A stretch of 64,000 nucleotides of DNA from Oscillospiraceae bacterium (lineage in GTDB: Bacteria; Bacillota; Clostridia; Oscillospirales; Ruminococcaceae), in NCBI GenBank assembly GCA_021201235.1, contig JAJQFI010000024.1, forward strand, positions 62,001 through 126,000, written 5' to 3'. Below, piece after piece: positions 31,969 through 41,961 of this stretch; positions within the stretch are counted from its first letter, which is position 1, and each line of letters opens with the position of its first letter. The notes beneath the pieces are model-generated. The model did no database searches. It worked only from the letters and a program-made list of their open reading frames with translations, and was not told where the DNA came from. Both the position numbers and the translations under genes were made by a program.

Positions 31969-32928
31969 ATGAAGAGCTACAAAATCAATCACAACGATGC
32001 AGGTCAGCGGGTGGATAAGTTTATCACAAAAGCCGTCCCTAAGCTCCCGCAATCGCTTATGTACAAATATATCCGCATCAAGAGGATAAAGTTGAATCAT
32101 TCAAGGTGCGAAATATCAACGAGACTGAAAGAAGGCGACATCTTAGAGCTCTACATCAACGATGAGTTCTTCGAGGCACCTTCCGAAAGTGATTTTCTCC
32201 TCGTCAGCAGTAAGATAGAACCCGTCTATGAAGACGAAAATATACTGATAGTTGATAAGCCATGTGGATTGGTTGTTCATGAAGATGATGAGAACACAAT
32301 CGATACACTCATAAATCGCATCAAGAAATATCTCTACGAAAAAGGGGAGTATAATCCTGAAGAAGAGGCGAGCTTTGCACCGTCGCTCTGCAACCGCCTT
32401 GACAGAAACACCGAGGGGCTCGTGATATGCGCAAAGAATTCCGAAAGCCTCAGAATCCTGAATCAAGCCGTCAAAGAAAGACGAATCAAGAAAAAGTATC
32501 TCTGCGCTGTAATAGGTGAACCAAAACCGAAAGAAGCTGTAGTAAAAGCGTATCTCATCAAGAACGAAGATGAGAATACGGTCAGGGTTTATGATAAGTC
32601 TGTAAATAACTCAAAAGAGATTATCACCGGCTACAGAGTTCTCTCAACAAACGGCGATTTGTCATTGTGTGAGATCGACCTCATCACCGGCAGAACTCAT
32701 CAGATAAGAACGCATATGGCACATATCGGACATCCCGTCTTGGGCGACGGAAAGTATGGCTTGGGCGAAATCAACAGAAAATACTCAGTAAAAACTCAGG
32801 CGCTTCAGGCACACAGCCTGAAATTCGAGCTCGGAGACATAGGCGGAAGCCTTGCATATCTCGAAGGCAAAGAATTTACAGCAAAACCCGCTTGGTTTCA
32901 GGAGAAATTCTTCCCCGACTACAAGTAA
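31969..32928 (+). CDS. RluA-family pseudouridine synthase (RluC/RluD-like)
   Basis: This 319-residue enzyme isomerises uridines in 23S rRNA. An N-terminal S4 RNA-binding domain (GQRVDKFITKAVPKLPQSL) is followed by the catalytic domain with the nucleophilic Asp in CNRLDRNTEGLVI (about residue 145) and the conserved LITGRTHQIRTHMAHIGHPVLGD. The exact uridine target is not decidable. ATG 31969 has a modest GAGGT site. A TSCPD gene follows after 36 bases. Confidence 0.93.
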   Translation: MKSYKINHNDAGQRVDKFITKAVPKLPQSLMYKYIRIKRIKLNHSRCEISTRLKEGDILELYINDEFFEAPSESDFLLVSSKIEPVYEDENILIVDKPCGLVVHEDDENTIDTLINRIKKYLYEKGEYNPEEEASFAPSLCNRLDRNTEGLVICAKNSESLRILNQAVKERRIKKKYLCAVIGEPKPKEAVVKAYLIKNEDENTVRVYDKSVNNSKEIITGYRVLSTNGDLSLCEIDLITGRTHQIRTHMAHIGHPVLGDGKYGLGEINRKYSVKTQALQAHSLKFELGDIGGSLAYLEGKEFTAKPAWFQEKFFPDYK

Positions 32929-32964
32929 ATAATACAATTTGTATAAAAGTAAGGAGTAACAAAA

Positions 32965-33207
32965 ATGACTTATACCTATCAGACAAAAGGAACCTGCTCA
33001 AGGCAGATTAATTTCGAGGTTGAAAACGGCGTTATCGGCGATGTTTCCTTCGTCGGCGGCTGCAACGGCAACCTCAAGGGCATTTCAAGCCTTGTAAAGG
33101 GCATGAAGGTCGAGGATGCGATTGCCAAGCTCGAAGGAATCAAGTGCGGCGCAAAGAACACATCCTGCCCCGACCAGTTCGCTCAGGCTCTTAAATCCGC
33201 GCTTTGA
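32965..33207 (+). CDS. TSCPD domain protein (TIGR03905 family)
   Basis: An 80-residue small protein with the defining C-terminal NTSCPDQFAQAL motif and conserved cysteines at GTCS, GGCNG, IKCG and TSCPD. The domain also occurs at the C-terminus of some ribonucleotide reductases and is probably a metal or redox site; the function is unknown. ATG 32965 follows AAGGAG. A terminator follows at 33238-33271. Confidence 0.9.
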   Translation: MTYTYQTKGTCSRQINFEVENGVIGDVSFVGGCNGNLKGISSLVKGMKVEDAIAKLEGIKCGAKNTSCPDQFAQALKSAL

Positions 33208-33237
33208 TTTTCAGACTCGGAACTTCACTCAAGAAAG

Positions 33238-33271
33238 AATCAGGAAATGCTTATTGCGGCTCCTGATTTTT
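33238..33271 (+). terminator. Terminator of the TSCPD gene
   Basis: The stem AATCAGGA / TCCTGATT is followed by a T run. Confidence 0.75.
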
Positions 33272-33292
33272 CCATGTGCTTTAATTTCACCA

Positions 33293-33321
33293 TTGACATT
33301 TAAGTCGTAACGTGATACTAT
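33293..33321 (+). promoter_or_regulatory. Promoter of uvrBA
   Basis: TTGACA (33293-33298), 17 bases, TACTAT (33316-33321). I see no GAAC-N4-GTTC LexA box between the promoter and the start codon. Confidence 0.6.
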
Positions 33322-33353
33322 AATAACAAACGTTTCAATATTCGGAGGCTGTT

Positions 33354-35309
33354 ATGGACAAATTCGTGCTTAAAAGTAAATACAAGCCCACCGGCGACCA
33401 GCCTCAGGCGATTGAAAAGCTTTCTGATGGTATAAACAGCGGAATGAAAAAACAGACGCTTCTCGGAGTTACCGGCTCGGGAAAAACCTTCACGATGGCT
33501 AACGTCATTGCCAACGTCAACCGTCCGACTCTTGTGTTGGAACCCAATAAAACCCTTGCGGCACAGATTTGCTCGGAGCTTCGGGAATTTTTCCCCGATA
33601 GTGCGGTAGAGTTCTTTGTTTCGTACTACGATTACTACCAACCTGAGGCTTATATCCCGGCAACTGATGTCTATATCGAAAAAGACTCAGATGTCAATGA
33701 CGAAATCGACCGTTTAAGGCACTCGGCAACAGCTGCACTGACCGAAAGGCGTGACGTTGTAATAGTCGCAAGTGTTTCCTGCATCTACTCTCTCGGCGAC
33801 CCGGAGGAGTACAGGAGTATGATTGTCTCTGTCCGTAAAGGCATGACCAAATCACGCGATGACCTTATCCACGAGCTTGTCTCAATCCAATACGAAAGAA
33901 ACGATATAGATTTCCAAAGAAACCGTTTCAGAGTAAGAGGGGACACCGTCGACGTTTTTCCGACAAGCTATAACGAAACAGCAATAAGAATCGAATTCTT
34001 CGGCGATGAGGTCGACAGAATTACTGAAGTCAACGTCGTCACCGGCGAAGCTGTCAGAACTCTTCTTCACGTTGCAATTTTTCCTGCATCTCACTACATC
34101 ACCGGCAAGGAAAGACTCAACGCCGCAATTCACGATATCGAGGATGAGATGCACGAAAGGGTTGAGTTCTTCAAGTCTCAGGACAAGCTCATCGAGGCTC
34201 AGAGAATCGAACAGCGTGTCAACTACGACATGGAAATGCTCCAGGAGGTCGGTTTTTGCAGCGGAATCGAAAACTATTCAAGAGTCCTTGCAAGACGCGA
34301 ACCGGGTGCGGTTCCGTTCACACTTCTTGACTTCTTCCCGAATGATTTTCTTCTCATTGTGGATGAATCACACGTTGCGCTACCGCAGGTAAGGGGAATG
34401 TTCGCAGGGGACAGAGCAAGAAAGCAGACTCTTGTGGATTACGGCTTCCGTCTTCCATCAGCACTTGACAACCGCCCGCTTACGTTTGACGAGTTTTATT
34501 CAAGATGCGACCAGGCGGTCTTTGTGTCTGCGACTCCCGGAGACTTTGAACTTTCAGAATCGGAGCAGGTTGTCGAGCAGATTATCCGCCCGACGGGGCT
34601 TCTTGACCCACTTATTGAAGTCAAGCCGACTGCCGGACAGATTGACGATCTGGTTCTCGAAATCAACGAGCGTGCCGAGAAGAACGAGCGCGTTCTGGTC
34701 ACCACTCTTACCGTGAAAATGGCTGAAGACCTGACGGGATATCTCCAGAAGCTCGGTATCAGAGTAAGATATATGCACCACTCAATCGACACTATCGAGC
34801 GAATGGAAATTATAAGAGACTTAAGACTCGGTGAATTTGACGTTCTGGTAGGAATTAATCTTCTCAGAGAAGGCTTGGACCTTCCGGAGGTTTCTCTTGT
34901 TGCAATCCTGGATGCAGATAAAGAAGGGTTCCTAAGAAGCGAACGCTCTCTTATCCAGACCATAGGAAGAGCCGCAAGAAATTCAAGCGGCAAAGTCATC
35001 ATGTACGCCGACAGCGTTACGGATTCTATGGAAAAAGCTATCACCGAGACCGAAAGACGCCGAGCTATTCAGGAAGAATATAACATTCAGCATGGTATAA
35101 CTCCAAAAACCATAGTAAAAGACGTCCACGATGTTATCGAAATATCCTCGAAGAAAGACGTCAACAAGAAAGCCGTTCACTACACCAAGAAGGAACGTAT
35201 GGAACTCATAGACAAGCTTTCAAAGCAGATGAGAGAAGCCGCAAGACAGCTTAACTTCGAGCAGGCGGCTTACTTAAGAGACAAGATAGCTGAACTGAGA
35301 AAGGAATGA
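33354..35309 (+). CDS. uvrB: Excinuclease ABC subunit B
   Basis: The 651-residue helicase-like subunit of nucleotide excision repair. Walker A is GVTGSGKTF (about residue 38), the DNA-clamping beta-hairpin is in [12 protein letters not shown], helicase motifs [10 protein letters not shown] and TIGRAARN are present, and a C-terminal UVR domain ([17 protein letters not shown]) contacts UvrC. The ATG at 33354 follows CGGAGG. uvrA begins 7 bases after it, the usual uvrBA operon. Confidence 0.98.
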   Translation: MDKFVLKSKYKPTGDQPQAIEKLSDGINSGMKKQTLLGVTGSGKTFTMANVIANVNRPTLVLEPNKTLAAQICSELREFFPDSAVEFFVSYYDYYQPEAYIPATDVYIEKDSDVNDEIDRLRHSATAALTERRDVVIVASVSCIYSLGDPEEYRSMIVSVRKGMTKSRDDLIHELVSIQYERNDIDFQRNRFRVRGDTVDVFPTSYNETAIRIEFFGDEVDRITEVNVVTGEAVRTLLHVAIFPASHYITGKERLNAAIHDIEDEMHERVEFFKSQDKLIEAQRIEQRVNYDMEMLQEVGFCSGIENYSRVLARREPGAVPFTLLDFFPNDFLLIVDESHVALPQVRGMFAGDRARKQTLVDYGFRLPSALDNRPLTFDEFYSRCDQAVFVSATPGDFELSESEQVVEQIIRPTGLLDPLIEVKPTAGQIDDLVLEINERAEKNERVLVTTLTVKMAEDLTGYLQKLGIRVRYMHHSIDTIERMEIIRDLRLGEFDVLVGINLLREGLDLPEVSLVAILDADKEGFLRSERSLIQTIGRAARNSSGKVIMYADSVTDSMEKAITETERRRAIQEEYNIQHGITPKTIVKDVHDVIEISSKKDVNKKAVHYTKKERMELIDKLSKQMREAARQLNFEQAAYLRDKIAELRKE

Positions 35310-35316
35310 TGATTAT

Positions 35317-38163
35317 ATGGAAAACGAAAATGTCGGAAACAATCAGATAGTAATAAAGGGTGCAAGAGAGCATAATCTCAAAAATATAGATGTAACTATC
35401 CCGAGGGACAAATTTGTGGTGTTCACCGGTCTTTCGGGCTCAGGAAAATCTTCTTTGGCTTTTGATACAATATTTGCAGATGGTCAAAGAAGGTATATCG
35501 AAAGCCTTTCCTCCTATGCAAGAATGTTCCTGGGGCAGATGGACAAGCCGGATGTCGACAGCATTGATGGGCTTTCTCCTGCAATTTCCATTGATCAGAA
35601 AACCACTTCAAACAATCCTCGTTCAACCGTTGGAACCGTAACCGAAATTTACGACTACTTAAGACTCCTTTATGCAAGAATCGGTGTTCCTCACTGTCCT
35701 GTTTGCGGAAGAGAAATCAAAAGGCAGTCCGTCGACCAGATTGTCGACAGGATAATGGAGCTCCCGGAGGGCACCAAGATTCAGCTCCTTGCTCCTATAG
35801 TCAGAGGCAGAAAGGGCGAATATGTCAAAGAGCTCGAACAACTCAAGAAATCCGGATATGTGAGAGTAAGAATCGACGGCATAATCTACGACCTTGCGGA
35901 AAAAATCAAGCTTGAAAAGAACAAAAAGCACACAATCGAAGTGGTTGTCGACCGCCTTGTCATCAAGCCGGAAATCCGCTCAAGGCTTTCCGGAAGCATT
36001 GAGATTGTAACTTCACTTTCAGGCGGACTCGCAGTTGTCGACGTCATTGACGGCGAAGAAATGATGTTTTCCCAGAACTACGCTTGTCCTGAACATGGCA
36101 TATCAATGGAAGAGCTGTCGCCAAGAATGTTTTCGTTTAATAACCCATACGGAGCTTGCCCAGACTGCACGGGTCTCGGAATGTTTTTACAGGTCGACCC
36201 CAAAAAGGTTATCCCGAACGACGAGCTGACAATCAGGCAGGGCGGAATCAGGGCCGACGGTTGGAATACTTTGAACGACGATTCATTTACAATGATTTAC
36301 TACAACGCCATCAGTGAGAAGTACGGAATCTCTCTTGACACACCAATCAAGGATTTGCCGAAGGATGCGATAGATATATTCCTGTATGGAACCCAAGGGC
36401 AAAAGCTTTCGTTCAAGCGTCCCGAAGAATGGGGTGGGGGATACTGGATTCAGCCATTTGAGGGTGTTATAAACAATCTTGACAGGCGTTATCGTTCATC
36501 GGAAAGCGATGCGACTAAAGCCAAAATTGAAGAATACATGAGTGAAGTTAAATGCAAAACCTGCCATGGCGACAGACTCAAGAAAGAGGTTTTGGGTGTA
36601 ACCGTGGGCGGATTGAACATTGCCGAGCTCTGCAAGCTCTCAATAAGCGACACTATTGACTTCTTCGATAATCTTCAGCTCACTGAGCGTGAACTTCTTA
36701 TCGCTTCACAGATTCTGAAAGAGATTAAATCAAGATTAGGATTTCTTAAGAACGTCGGTCTTGATTACTTATCGCTGTCCCGTTCAAGCTCAACACTTTC
36801 CGGCGGTGAAAGCCAGCGCATAAGGCTTGCAACACAGATTGGCTCGTCACTCGTCGGAGTTCTCTATATTTTGGATGAGCCAAGTATCGGTCTTCATCAA
36901 AGGGACAATGCCAAGCTGATAGCGTCTCTAAAGAGGCTCAGAGACTTAGGCAACACACTAATAGTGGTTGAACATGACAAGGAGACAATGCTTGCGGCTG
37001 ACTATATCGTCGATGTAGGACCTGGAGCCGGAGTTCACGGGGGTGAAATCGTCTGCACTGGTACGCCACAGGATATCATGAACTGCGAACGTTCGATAAC
37101 CGGCGCATATCTGAGCGGCAGGAAAAAAATTCCGATTCCAAGCGAAAGAAGAAAGGGAAGCGGTGCCAAGCTCAGGGTAATAGGTGCCGCAGAAAACAAT
37201 CTGCAGAAGATAAATGTCGATTTTCCTCTTGGGACGTTCACCTGTGTAACCGGTGTATCTGGTAGCGGCAAGAGCTCGCTCGTCAACGAAATTCTCTATA
37301 AAGAGCTTGCAGTCAAGCTCAACCGTGCCAAAATCGTTCCGGGAGCTTTCAAGAAGATCGAAGGGCTTGAGAATCTTGATAAGGTTATAAACATCGACCA
37401 ATCTCCGATAGGAAGAACTCCGAGGTCTAATCCTGCAACATATACAGGTGTATTTAACGACATCCGTGAGTTATTCGCCTTGACAAACGACGCCAAGATG
37501 CGTGGCTACGCCCAAGGGCGCTTCTCCTTTAACGTCAGAGGCGGCAGATGCGAAGCCTGTGAGGGCGACGGCATCATCAAGATAGAAATGCACTTCCTGC
37601 CGGATGTTTACGTTCCTTGCGAGGTCTGCCACGGTTCACGCTACAATAGAGAAACGCTTGAGGTCAAGTATAAAGGCAAGAGCATTGCAGACGTACTCGA
37701 CATGACCATTGAGGAAGCCTGCTCGTTCTTTGAGAATATGCCGAAGATTTATCGTAAGATTAAAACTCTCAAGGATGTTGGCTTGGGATATCTGAAGTTA
37801 GGACAGCCCTCAACCACTCTTTCGGGCGGCGAAGCCCAGCGCGTCAAGCTTGCGACCGAGCTTTCGAGAAAGGCTACCGGCAGAACGATATACATCCTCG
37901 ACGAGCCCACGACCGGACTTCACACCGACGACGTTGCAAGACTCATTGACATGCTCGAACAGCTCTGTGACAACGGCAACACGGTGGTAGTCATCGAGCA
38001 TAACTTAGATGTTATCAAGTGTGCCGACTACATCATCGACTTGGGTCCCGAAGGAGGTTCCGGCGGAGGTACGGTAATTGCAACCGGCACTCCCGAGGAA
38101 GTCGCTGAAAATCCGAATTCCTACACCGGGCAATACCTCAAAAAAGCTCTCGAATGGAGATAA
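35317..38163 (+). CDS. uvrA: Excinuclease ABC subunit A
   Basis: The 948-residue damage sensor of nucleotide excision repair, with two ABC ATPase halves. Walker A motifs are GLSGSGKSS (about residue 38) and GVSGSGKSS (about residue 650); signatures are [12 protein letters not shown] and [12 protein letters not shown]. Zinc modules are visible in [11 protein letters not shown] and the second-half CEACEGDG...[10 protein letters not shown]. The length is normal and the gene is directly downstream of uvrB. Confidence 0.98.
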   Translation: MENENVGNNQIVIKGAREHNLKNIDVTIPRDKFVVFTGLSGSGKSSLAFDTIFADGQRRYIESLSSYARMFLGQMDKPDVDSIDGLSPAISIDQKTTSNNPRSTVGTVTEIYDYLRLLYARIGVPHCPVCGREIKRQSVDQIVDRIMELPEGTKIQLLAPIVRGRKGEYVKELEQLKKSGYVRVRIDGIIYDLAEKIKLEKNKKHTIEVVVDRLVIKPEIRSRLSGSIEIVTSLSGGLAVVDVIDGEEMMFSQNYACPEHGISMEELSPRMFSFNNPYGACPDCTGLGMFLQVDPKKVIPNDELTIRQGGIRADGWNTLNDDSFTMIYYNAISEKYGISLDTPIKDLPKDAIDIFLYGTQGQKLSFKRPEEWGGGYWIQPFEGVINNLDRRYRSSESDATKAKIEEYMSEVKCKTCHGDRLKKEVLGVTVGGLNIAELCKLSISDTIDFFDNLQLTERELLIASQILKEIKSRLGFLKNVGLDYLSLSRSSSTLSGGESQRIRLATQIGSSLVGVLYILDEPSIGLHQRDNAKLIASLKRLRDLGNTLIVVEHDKETMLAADYIVDVGPGAGVHGGEIVCTGTPQDIMNCERSITGAYLSGRKKIPIPSERRKGSGAKLRVIGAAENNLQKINVDFPLGTFTCVTGVSGSGKSSLVNEILYKELAVKLNRAKIVPGAFKKIEGLENLDKVINIDQSPIGRTPRSNPATYTGVFNDIRELFALTNDAKMRGYAQGRFSFNVRGGRCEACEGDGIIKIEMHFLPDVYVPCEVCHGSRYNRETLEVKYKGKSIADVLDMTIEEACSFFENMPKIYRKIKTLKDVGLGYLKLGQPSTTLSGGEAQRVKLATELSRKATGRTIYILDEPTTGLHTDDVARLIDMLEQLCDNGNTVVVIEHNLDVIKCADYIIDLGPEGGSGGGTVIATGTPEEVAENPNSYTGQYLKKALEWR

Positions 38164-38210
38164 AAATAATCCGCCGGTTACATGCCGACGAATTTTTGTA
38201 TTATCAATTA

Positions 38211-38942
38211 TCAGTGCCGTTCGTCAGAATCGAACGTCTCACAGAATCTTGCGGAAAATGCAGGCTCCTCTCCTGCGGCATACAAATGCGAAGTATCACC
38301 GAATGCCGCCATTCTGAATGAAGCTATGCCTTGCTCGCGCTCTTCGGTGTAAAGTGTGGTAACAGAAGACGGCGCCGCGCAGAAATTCTGTCCGAGGACA
38401 ATAGGGGATATGCTCAGAAGATGCCCAAGAAGCTGGCACTCGATTCCGAAGTGACAGAAAAGAACGATGGTGTCTCTGTTTGGATTTACAGCATCATAGT
38501 ATCTGCCATTTCGACGATAGCCATGCTTTTCTAAAAGTTTATCAAGCCCATCCGTAACTGCTTTGTAAAGAGCAGGGTAGTCGCCCTTCTCCATAAAATC
38601 AACGTGCATAAACTTGTCTTTATCATAGAGGTCATCGCACTTTGTGAAGAACGACGGCATGAAGTCCCAAGTTATAACAGTTTCGCCTTCTTCGAGATAC
38701 GGCGGTGTTACCTGACAATAGTAAAATTCTTTGAGCCATTCGAGGGTCTCAGCCTCTCTCCCCATCTTCTTAAGTGTCAGTGAAGCGGTGTCCTGAGCGC
38801 GTTCGAGAGGTGAACAGTAAAAAGCCTTTACATCAAGCTTCGATAGCCTGTCACTCAAGAGCTCCGCCTCACGCCAACCCTTTTCGGTGAGAGAATCTAT
38901 GGAATAGTCGGGGTCCGCATGTCTTACAATCAAAAGCCGCAT
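38211..38942 (-). CDS. Histidine phosphatase family protein
   Basis: A 243-residue member of the phosphoglycerate mutase-like histidine phosphatases. The catalytic motif is LIVRHADPDYS (RHG variant RHA, residues 6-8), with SPLERAQDTA and FCHFG providing further phosphate-pocket residues. The substrate is unknown. ATG 38942 follows AAGGAG; the longer upstream frame is antisense to a terminator and unlikely. It converges on uvrA. Confidence 0.9.
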   Translation of the reverse strand: MRLLIVRHADPDYSIDSLTEKGWREAELLSDRLSKLDVKAFYCSPLERAQDTASLTLKKMGREAETLEWLKEFYYCQVTPPYLEEGETVITWDFMPSFFTKCDDLYDKDKFMHVDFMEKGDYPALYKAVTDGLDKLLEKHGYRRNGRYYDAVNPNRDTIVLFCHFGIECQLLGHLLSISPIVLGQNFCAAPSSVTTLYTEEREQGIASFRMAAFGDTSHLYAAGEEPAFSARFCETFDSDERH

Positions 38943-38979
38943 ATTTATCTCCTTTTCGAAAAAGATTACAATGGAATAA

Positions 38980-39006
38980 GAGCCCCGAGAATAAATCTCA
39001 GGGCTC
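38980..39006 (-). terminator. Terminator of perR-rubrerythrin
   Basis: Stem GAGCCCTGAGA / TCTCGGGGCTC on the minus strand, 13 bases after the rubrerythrin stop, with one mismatch and a modest T-rich tail. Confidence 0.6.
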
Positions 39007-39019
39007 CGAGGAAGTAGAA

Positions 39020-39553
39020 TTAGTAATTTTCTTTTCTTACTTCGAAGAAGCTTCCGGGATGAGCGCATACAGGGCATACAGCCGGAGCCTTCTTGCCGAT
39101 AACGAGATGTCCGCAGTTACGGCACTCCCACATGGTCTCTTCGCTCTTCTCGAATACCTTCTGCATCTCAACGTTGTCAAGAAGCTTAAGATATCTCTCT
39201 TCGTGAGCCTTCTCAATCTCGCCGACCATTCTGAACTGAGCAGCAAGAACCTTGAAGCCCTCTTCCTCAGCTTCCTTGGCGAAGGTAGCGTACATATCCG
39301 TCCACTCATAGTTTTCGCCCTCGGCGGCAGCCTTGAGGTTCTCGGGAGTAGAGCCGATTCCGTCAAGAGCCTTGAACCAGAGCTTTGCGTGCTCCTTCTC
39401 ATTCTCAGCAGTCTTGAGGAAAATCTCAGCTATCTGCTCATAGCCTTCCTTCTTTGCAACAGAAGCAAAGTATGTATACTTATTTCTTGCCTGAGATTCG
39501 CCGGCAAATGCAGTCATAAGATTCTGTTCGGTTTTTGTTCCTTTAAGTTCCAT
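39020..39553 (-). CDS. rbr: Rubrerythrin
   Basis: A 177-residue non-haem iron peroxidase that reduces hydrogen peroxide in anaerobes. The four-helix diiron domain has the E-x2-E/H ligand motifs ([33 protein letters not shown]), and the C-terminal rubredoxin-like domain has two CxxC pairs ([18 protein letters not shown]). ATG 39553 follows AAGGAGA. It lies 44 bases after the PerR-like gene and probably shares its peroxide-controlled promoter. Confidence 0.96.
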   Translation of the reverse strand: MELKGTKTEQNLMTAFAGESQARNKYTYFASVAKKEGYEQIAEIFLKTAENEKEHAKLWFKALDGIGSTPENLKAAAEGENYEWTDMYATFAKEAEEEGFKVLAAQFRMVGEIEKAHEERYLKLLDNVEMQKVFEKSEETMWECRNCGHLVIGKKAPAVCPVCAHPGSFFEVRKENY

Positions 39554-39597
39554 TTCAAGTTCTCCTTTGTGTTTAGTTTTTATATTACACGACGGTT

Positions 39598-39990
39598 TTA
39601 TAAACTGTCGTCAGTAACCATATTTTTTTGTTTGCAATCTTCACAGATGTAGTGAGCGTTGACATCGTAATAGATGAGATTAACCCCAAGCTTGTCGGAA
39701 AGCTCTTCTCCTATATCGTCAATAGGGAAGTCGTCAACCCTTCCGCAGGAATTGCAGATGAGGTGCCCATGCGGCAGGAAAGACTTATCATAGCAGTCGG
39801 AAAACCCACGAAGACTTATGAGCCTTATTTCCTTGTCCTCACAAAGCTTTCCAAGGTTGCGATAAACAGTTCCGAGGGCAATGCTCGGCATACTCTTTCT
39901 CGCCTCGGTGAAAATTTCCTCGGCGGTGAGGTGGCGGTCGGAGCTGTATATAATCTCCTTTATCAGTTGTCGCTGTCTTGTCATGCTCAT
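39598..39990 (-). CDS. perR: Fur family regulator, PerR-like
   Basis: A 130-residue Fur-family repressor. The N-terminal winged helix contains [14 protein letters not shown] and [11 protein letters not shown]; the C-terminal domain has the [10 protein letters not shown] and HYICEDC pairs that hold structural zinc. Pairing with rubrerythrin and the box at 40001-40013 points to PerR, a peroxide sensor. The ATG at 39990 is chosen, though the ATG two codons on (39984) has a better GGTGATG site. A longer start at 40047 would lie upstream of the predicted transcription start. Confidence 0.88.
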   Translation of the reverse strand: MSMTRQRQLIKEIIYSSDRHLTAEEIFTEARKSMPSIALGTVYRNLGKLCEDKEIRLISLRGFSDCYDKSFLPHGHLICNSCGRVDDFPIDDIGEELSDKLGVNLIYYDVNAHYICEDCKQKNMVTDDSL

Positions 39991-40000
39991 CACCAAAATT

Positions 40001-40047
40001 AAGAATGATTCTTGATTTATGATAACATATGACAACAGTCTTGTCAA
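40001..40047 (-). promoter_or_regulatory. perR promoter with a PerR/Fur box at the start site
   Basis: The minus-strand promoter is TTGACA (40042-40047), 17 bases, TATCAT (40019-40024). The predicted start overlaps AAGAAT-G-ATTCTT (40001-40013), a 6-1-6 inverted repeat (nearly 7-1-7) of the Fur/PerR type, implying autoregulation. Confidence 0.75.
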
Positions 40048-40194
40048 GAGCTTTTCAGAATATTTTTCAGAAAATATTCTCTGAGTTTAGCAGATATTGT
40101 CGACATAAAGCTCTTGTAATATTGCTCGGAAAATGGTATAATCATAGCTGTCAGTGTAGGTTCGTCGGTGTGTACATGTTTTTCGGAGGTCATG

Positions 40195-41934
40195 ATGAAA
40201 AAATCAGTATTGCTTTTTACTCTTATTTTCACTATTCTGACTCTCACGTCATGCACACAAAGAGCTTCATCAAGCGATACGACCGGATCGATAACGATTG
40301 AAACCTATGCCTCGATTACCACGCAGGCAACTTCTACCGAAGCAGAGACAGCTCCGGTCTACTCAACAATAGAAACCTCTGATTCTTCTGTCACCACCGC
40401 GCCGGAAAGTGATTCCGAAACAACAGCGGTTGTCGAGACGGAAATATCCGAAGATTATACAATAACTGATTACGAGGCTGTAATGTATGCCGTAGCATCG
40501 GTAAACGTAAGACAATTTCCCGATGCGGACAGTGACAGAATCGGTCATCTTGACAAGGGCGAAAGCGTCAACGTTACGGGGATTGTCTCCAACGGTTGGT
40601 ACCGAATCGAGTTTAAGAACAGCGAGTATTTCGTAAACGGAAGATATCTTTCTGACGTGTATGAAGAAGACGAAGAAACCACAACGGTTGCGACAACCAC
40701 AGTAACTACAGCCGCCACTACCATAGCAACGACTGCTTCAGCTGTCACGTCTGCTACCACTACAACCGCAAGCGATGAAGACGTTGACATCGACGACGAA
40801 GTTGACGTAGATGAAATTGTCTCACAGCTCGGGACAAGCAGTTACACCGCACTCAATTATTCCACCGTAAAAGCTGTCTGGTTTGCGTACCTCGATATAG
40901 ACACTATGCTTGCGGGAGCAACCGAGTCGGAATTTACCGAATCCATTTCGGAAGCATTCGCCTATGTAGCATCATTAGGCTGTAATACCGTTTATGTACA
41001 CGTCAGAGCTTTCGGCGACGCATATTACTATTCAAGCTATTATCCGTTTACATCCGCGTATTCGGGAACGATAGGGGACAAGCCTTCATATGACCCGCTT
41101 GAAATTATGATTACCGAGGCTCATAAGCTTGGGCTTTCGTTCCACGCTTGGGTTAATCCCATGAGAACAACAACCAAGAAAAATCTTGAGGCTATGAGTT
41201 CATCATATACTCTCAAGCAGTGGTATTCTTCAAGCTCCACAAACGGAACCTATCTTGTCTATGACAGCGACACCGGCTACTATTGGCTCAGTCCGGCTTA
41301 TTCGGCAGTGAGAGAGCTTATATGTGCCGGCATTGCGGAAATCGTCTCGAATTATGATGTCGACGGCATACATATCGACGATTATTTCTATCCCACAACC
41401 GATGAATCGTTTGACAAGCTTGCGTTTTCAGTTTCGGGAAGCAGTAATCTCGCTCAATGGCGCAGGGATACGGTCAGCCAGCTTGTCAAGGAAATCTATT
41501 CAACCGTCAAATCCTGCAATTCAAGCGTTCTGTTCGGAGTTTCCCCACAAGGAAATCTTGATAACAACTTAAACAAGCTCTATGCCGACGTTGAGCTTTG
41601 GTGCTCAACAACCGGATATCTTGACTACATCGTCCCACAGATTTATTACGGCTATTCGGGAAGCCTTCCGTTTGACACAACCGCTGTTCAGTGGGAGAAT
41701 ATCGTAACAAGCTCATCGGTAAAACTCATCTGCGGAATCGCCGCATACAAGGTCGGAACGACCACCGAGTGGAGCTCGGGAAGCATGCTTTCAAAACAGA
41801 CCGATTACATATCGTCTCTTTCCGGCTATTCGGGATGTGCATATTACCGCTACAGCTCATTGGTCTCCGGTTCATCCGACACAATTCTCTCAGGAGAAAT
41901 TGCAAGCCTCATAAAGTCCCTCGCCAACTATTAA
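40195..41934 (+). CDS. GHL10-family glycosidase-like lipoprotein with SH3 domain
   Basis: A 579-residue exported lipoprotein (lipobox LTSC at residues 17-20). In order: a Ser/Thr-rich spacer, a bacterial SH3 domain (about residues 97-153, ASVNVRQFPDADSDRIGHL), a Thr-rich linker, and a GHL10 (DUF187/YngK/DigH-type) TIM barrel (about residues 222-575). Barrel motifs are VKAVWFAYLD, GCNTVYVHVRAFG, FHAWVNPMR, VDGIHIDDYFYP and VPQIYYGY. DigH of E. coli, in this family, cuts peptidoglycan strands stripped of peptides. ATG 40195 has GGAGGT at proper spacing. The amidase fusion follows after 27 bases. Confidence 0.88.
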   Translation: MKKSVLLFTLIFTILTLTSCTQRASSSDTTGSITIETYASITTQATSTEAETAPVYSTIETSDSSVTTAPESDSETTAVVETEISEDYTITDYEAVMYAVASVNVRQFPDADSDRIGHLDKGESVNVTGIVSNGWYRIEFKNSEYFVNGRYLSDVYEEDEETTTVATTTVTTAATTIATTASAVTSATTTTASDEDVDIDDEVDVDEIVSQLGTSSYTALNYSTVKAVWFAYLDIDTMLAGATESEFTESISEAFAYVASLGCNTVYVHVRAFGDAYYYSSYYPFTSAYSGTIGDKPSYDPLEIMITEAHKLGLSFHAWVNPMRTTTKKNLEAMSSSYTLKQWYSSSSTNGTYLVYDSDTGYYWLSPAYSAVRELICAGIAEIVSNYDVDGIHIDDYFYPTTDESFDKLAFSVSGSSNLAQWRRDTVSQLVKEIYSTVKSCNSSVLFGVSPQGNLDNNLNKLYADVELWCSTTGYLDYIVPQIYYGYSGSLPFDTTAVQWENIVTSSSVKLICGIAAYKVGTTTEWSSGSMLSKQTDYISSLSGYSGCAYYRYSSLVSGSSDTILSGEIASLIKSLANY

Positions 41935-41961
41935 CTTGGCTCAACCCTCAAAGGTGAACAC

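Noticed and set aside
33299-33353. LexA/SOS box before uvrB
   Set aside because: Only AAACGTTT is present; the GAAC-N4-GTTC pattern of Firmicutes LexA sites is missing.
39991-40047. Longer PerR start at 40047
   Set aside because: It lies at the -35 of the predicted promoter, upstream of transcription, and has no ribosome site.
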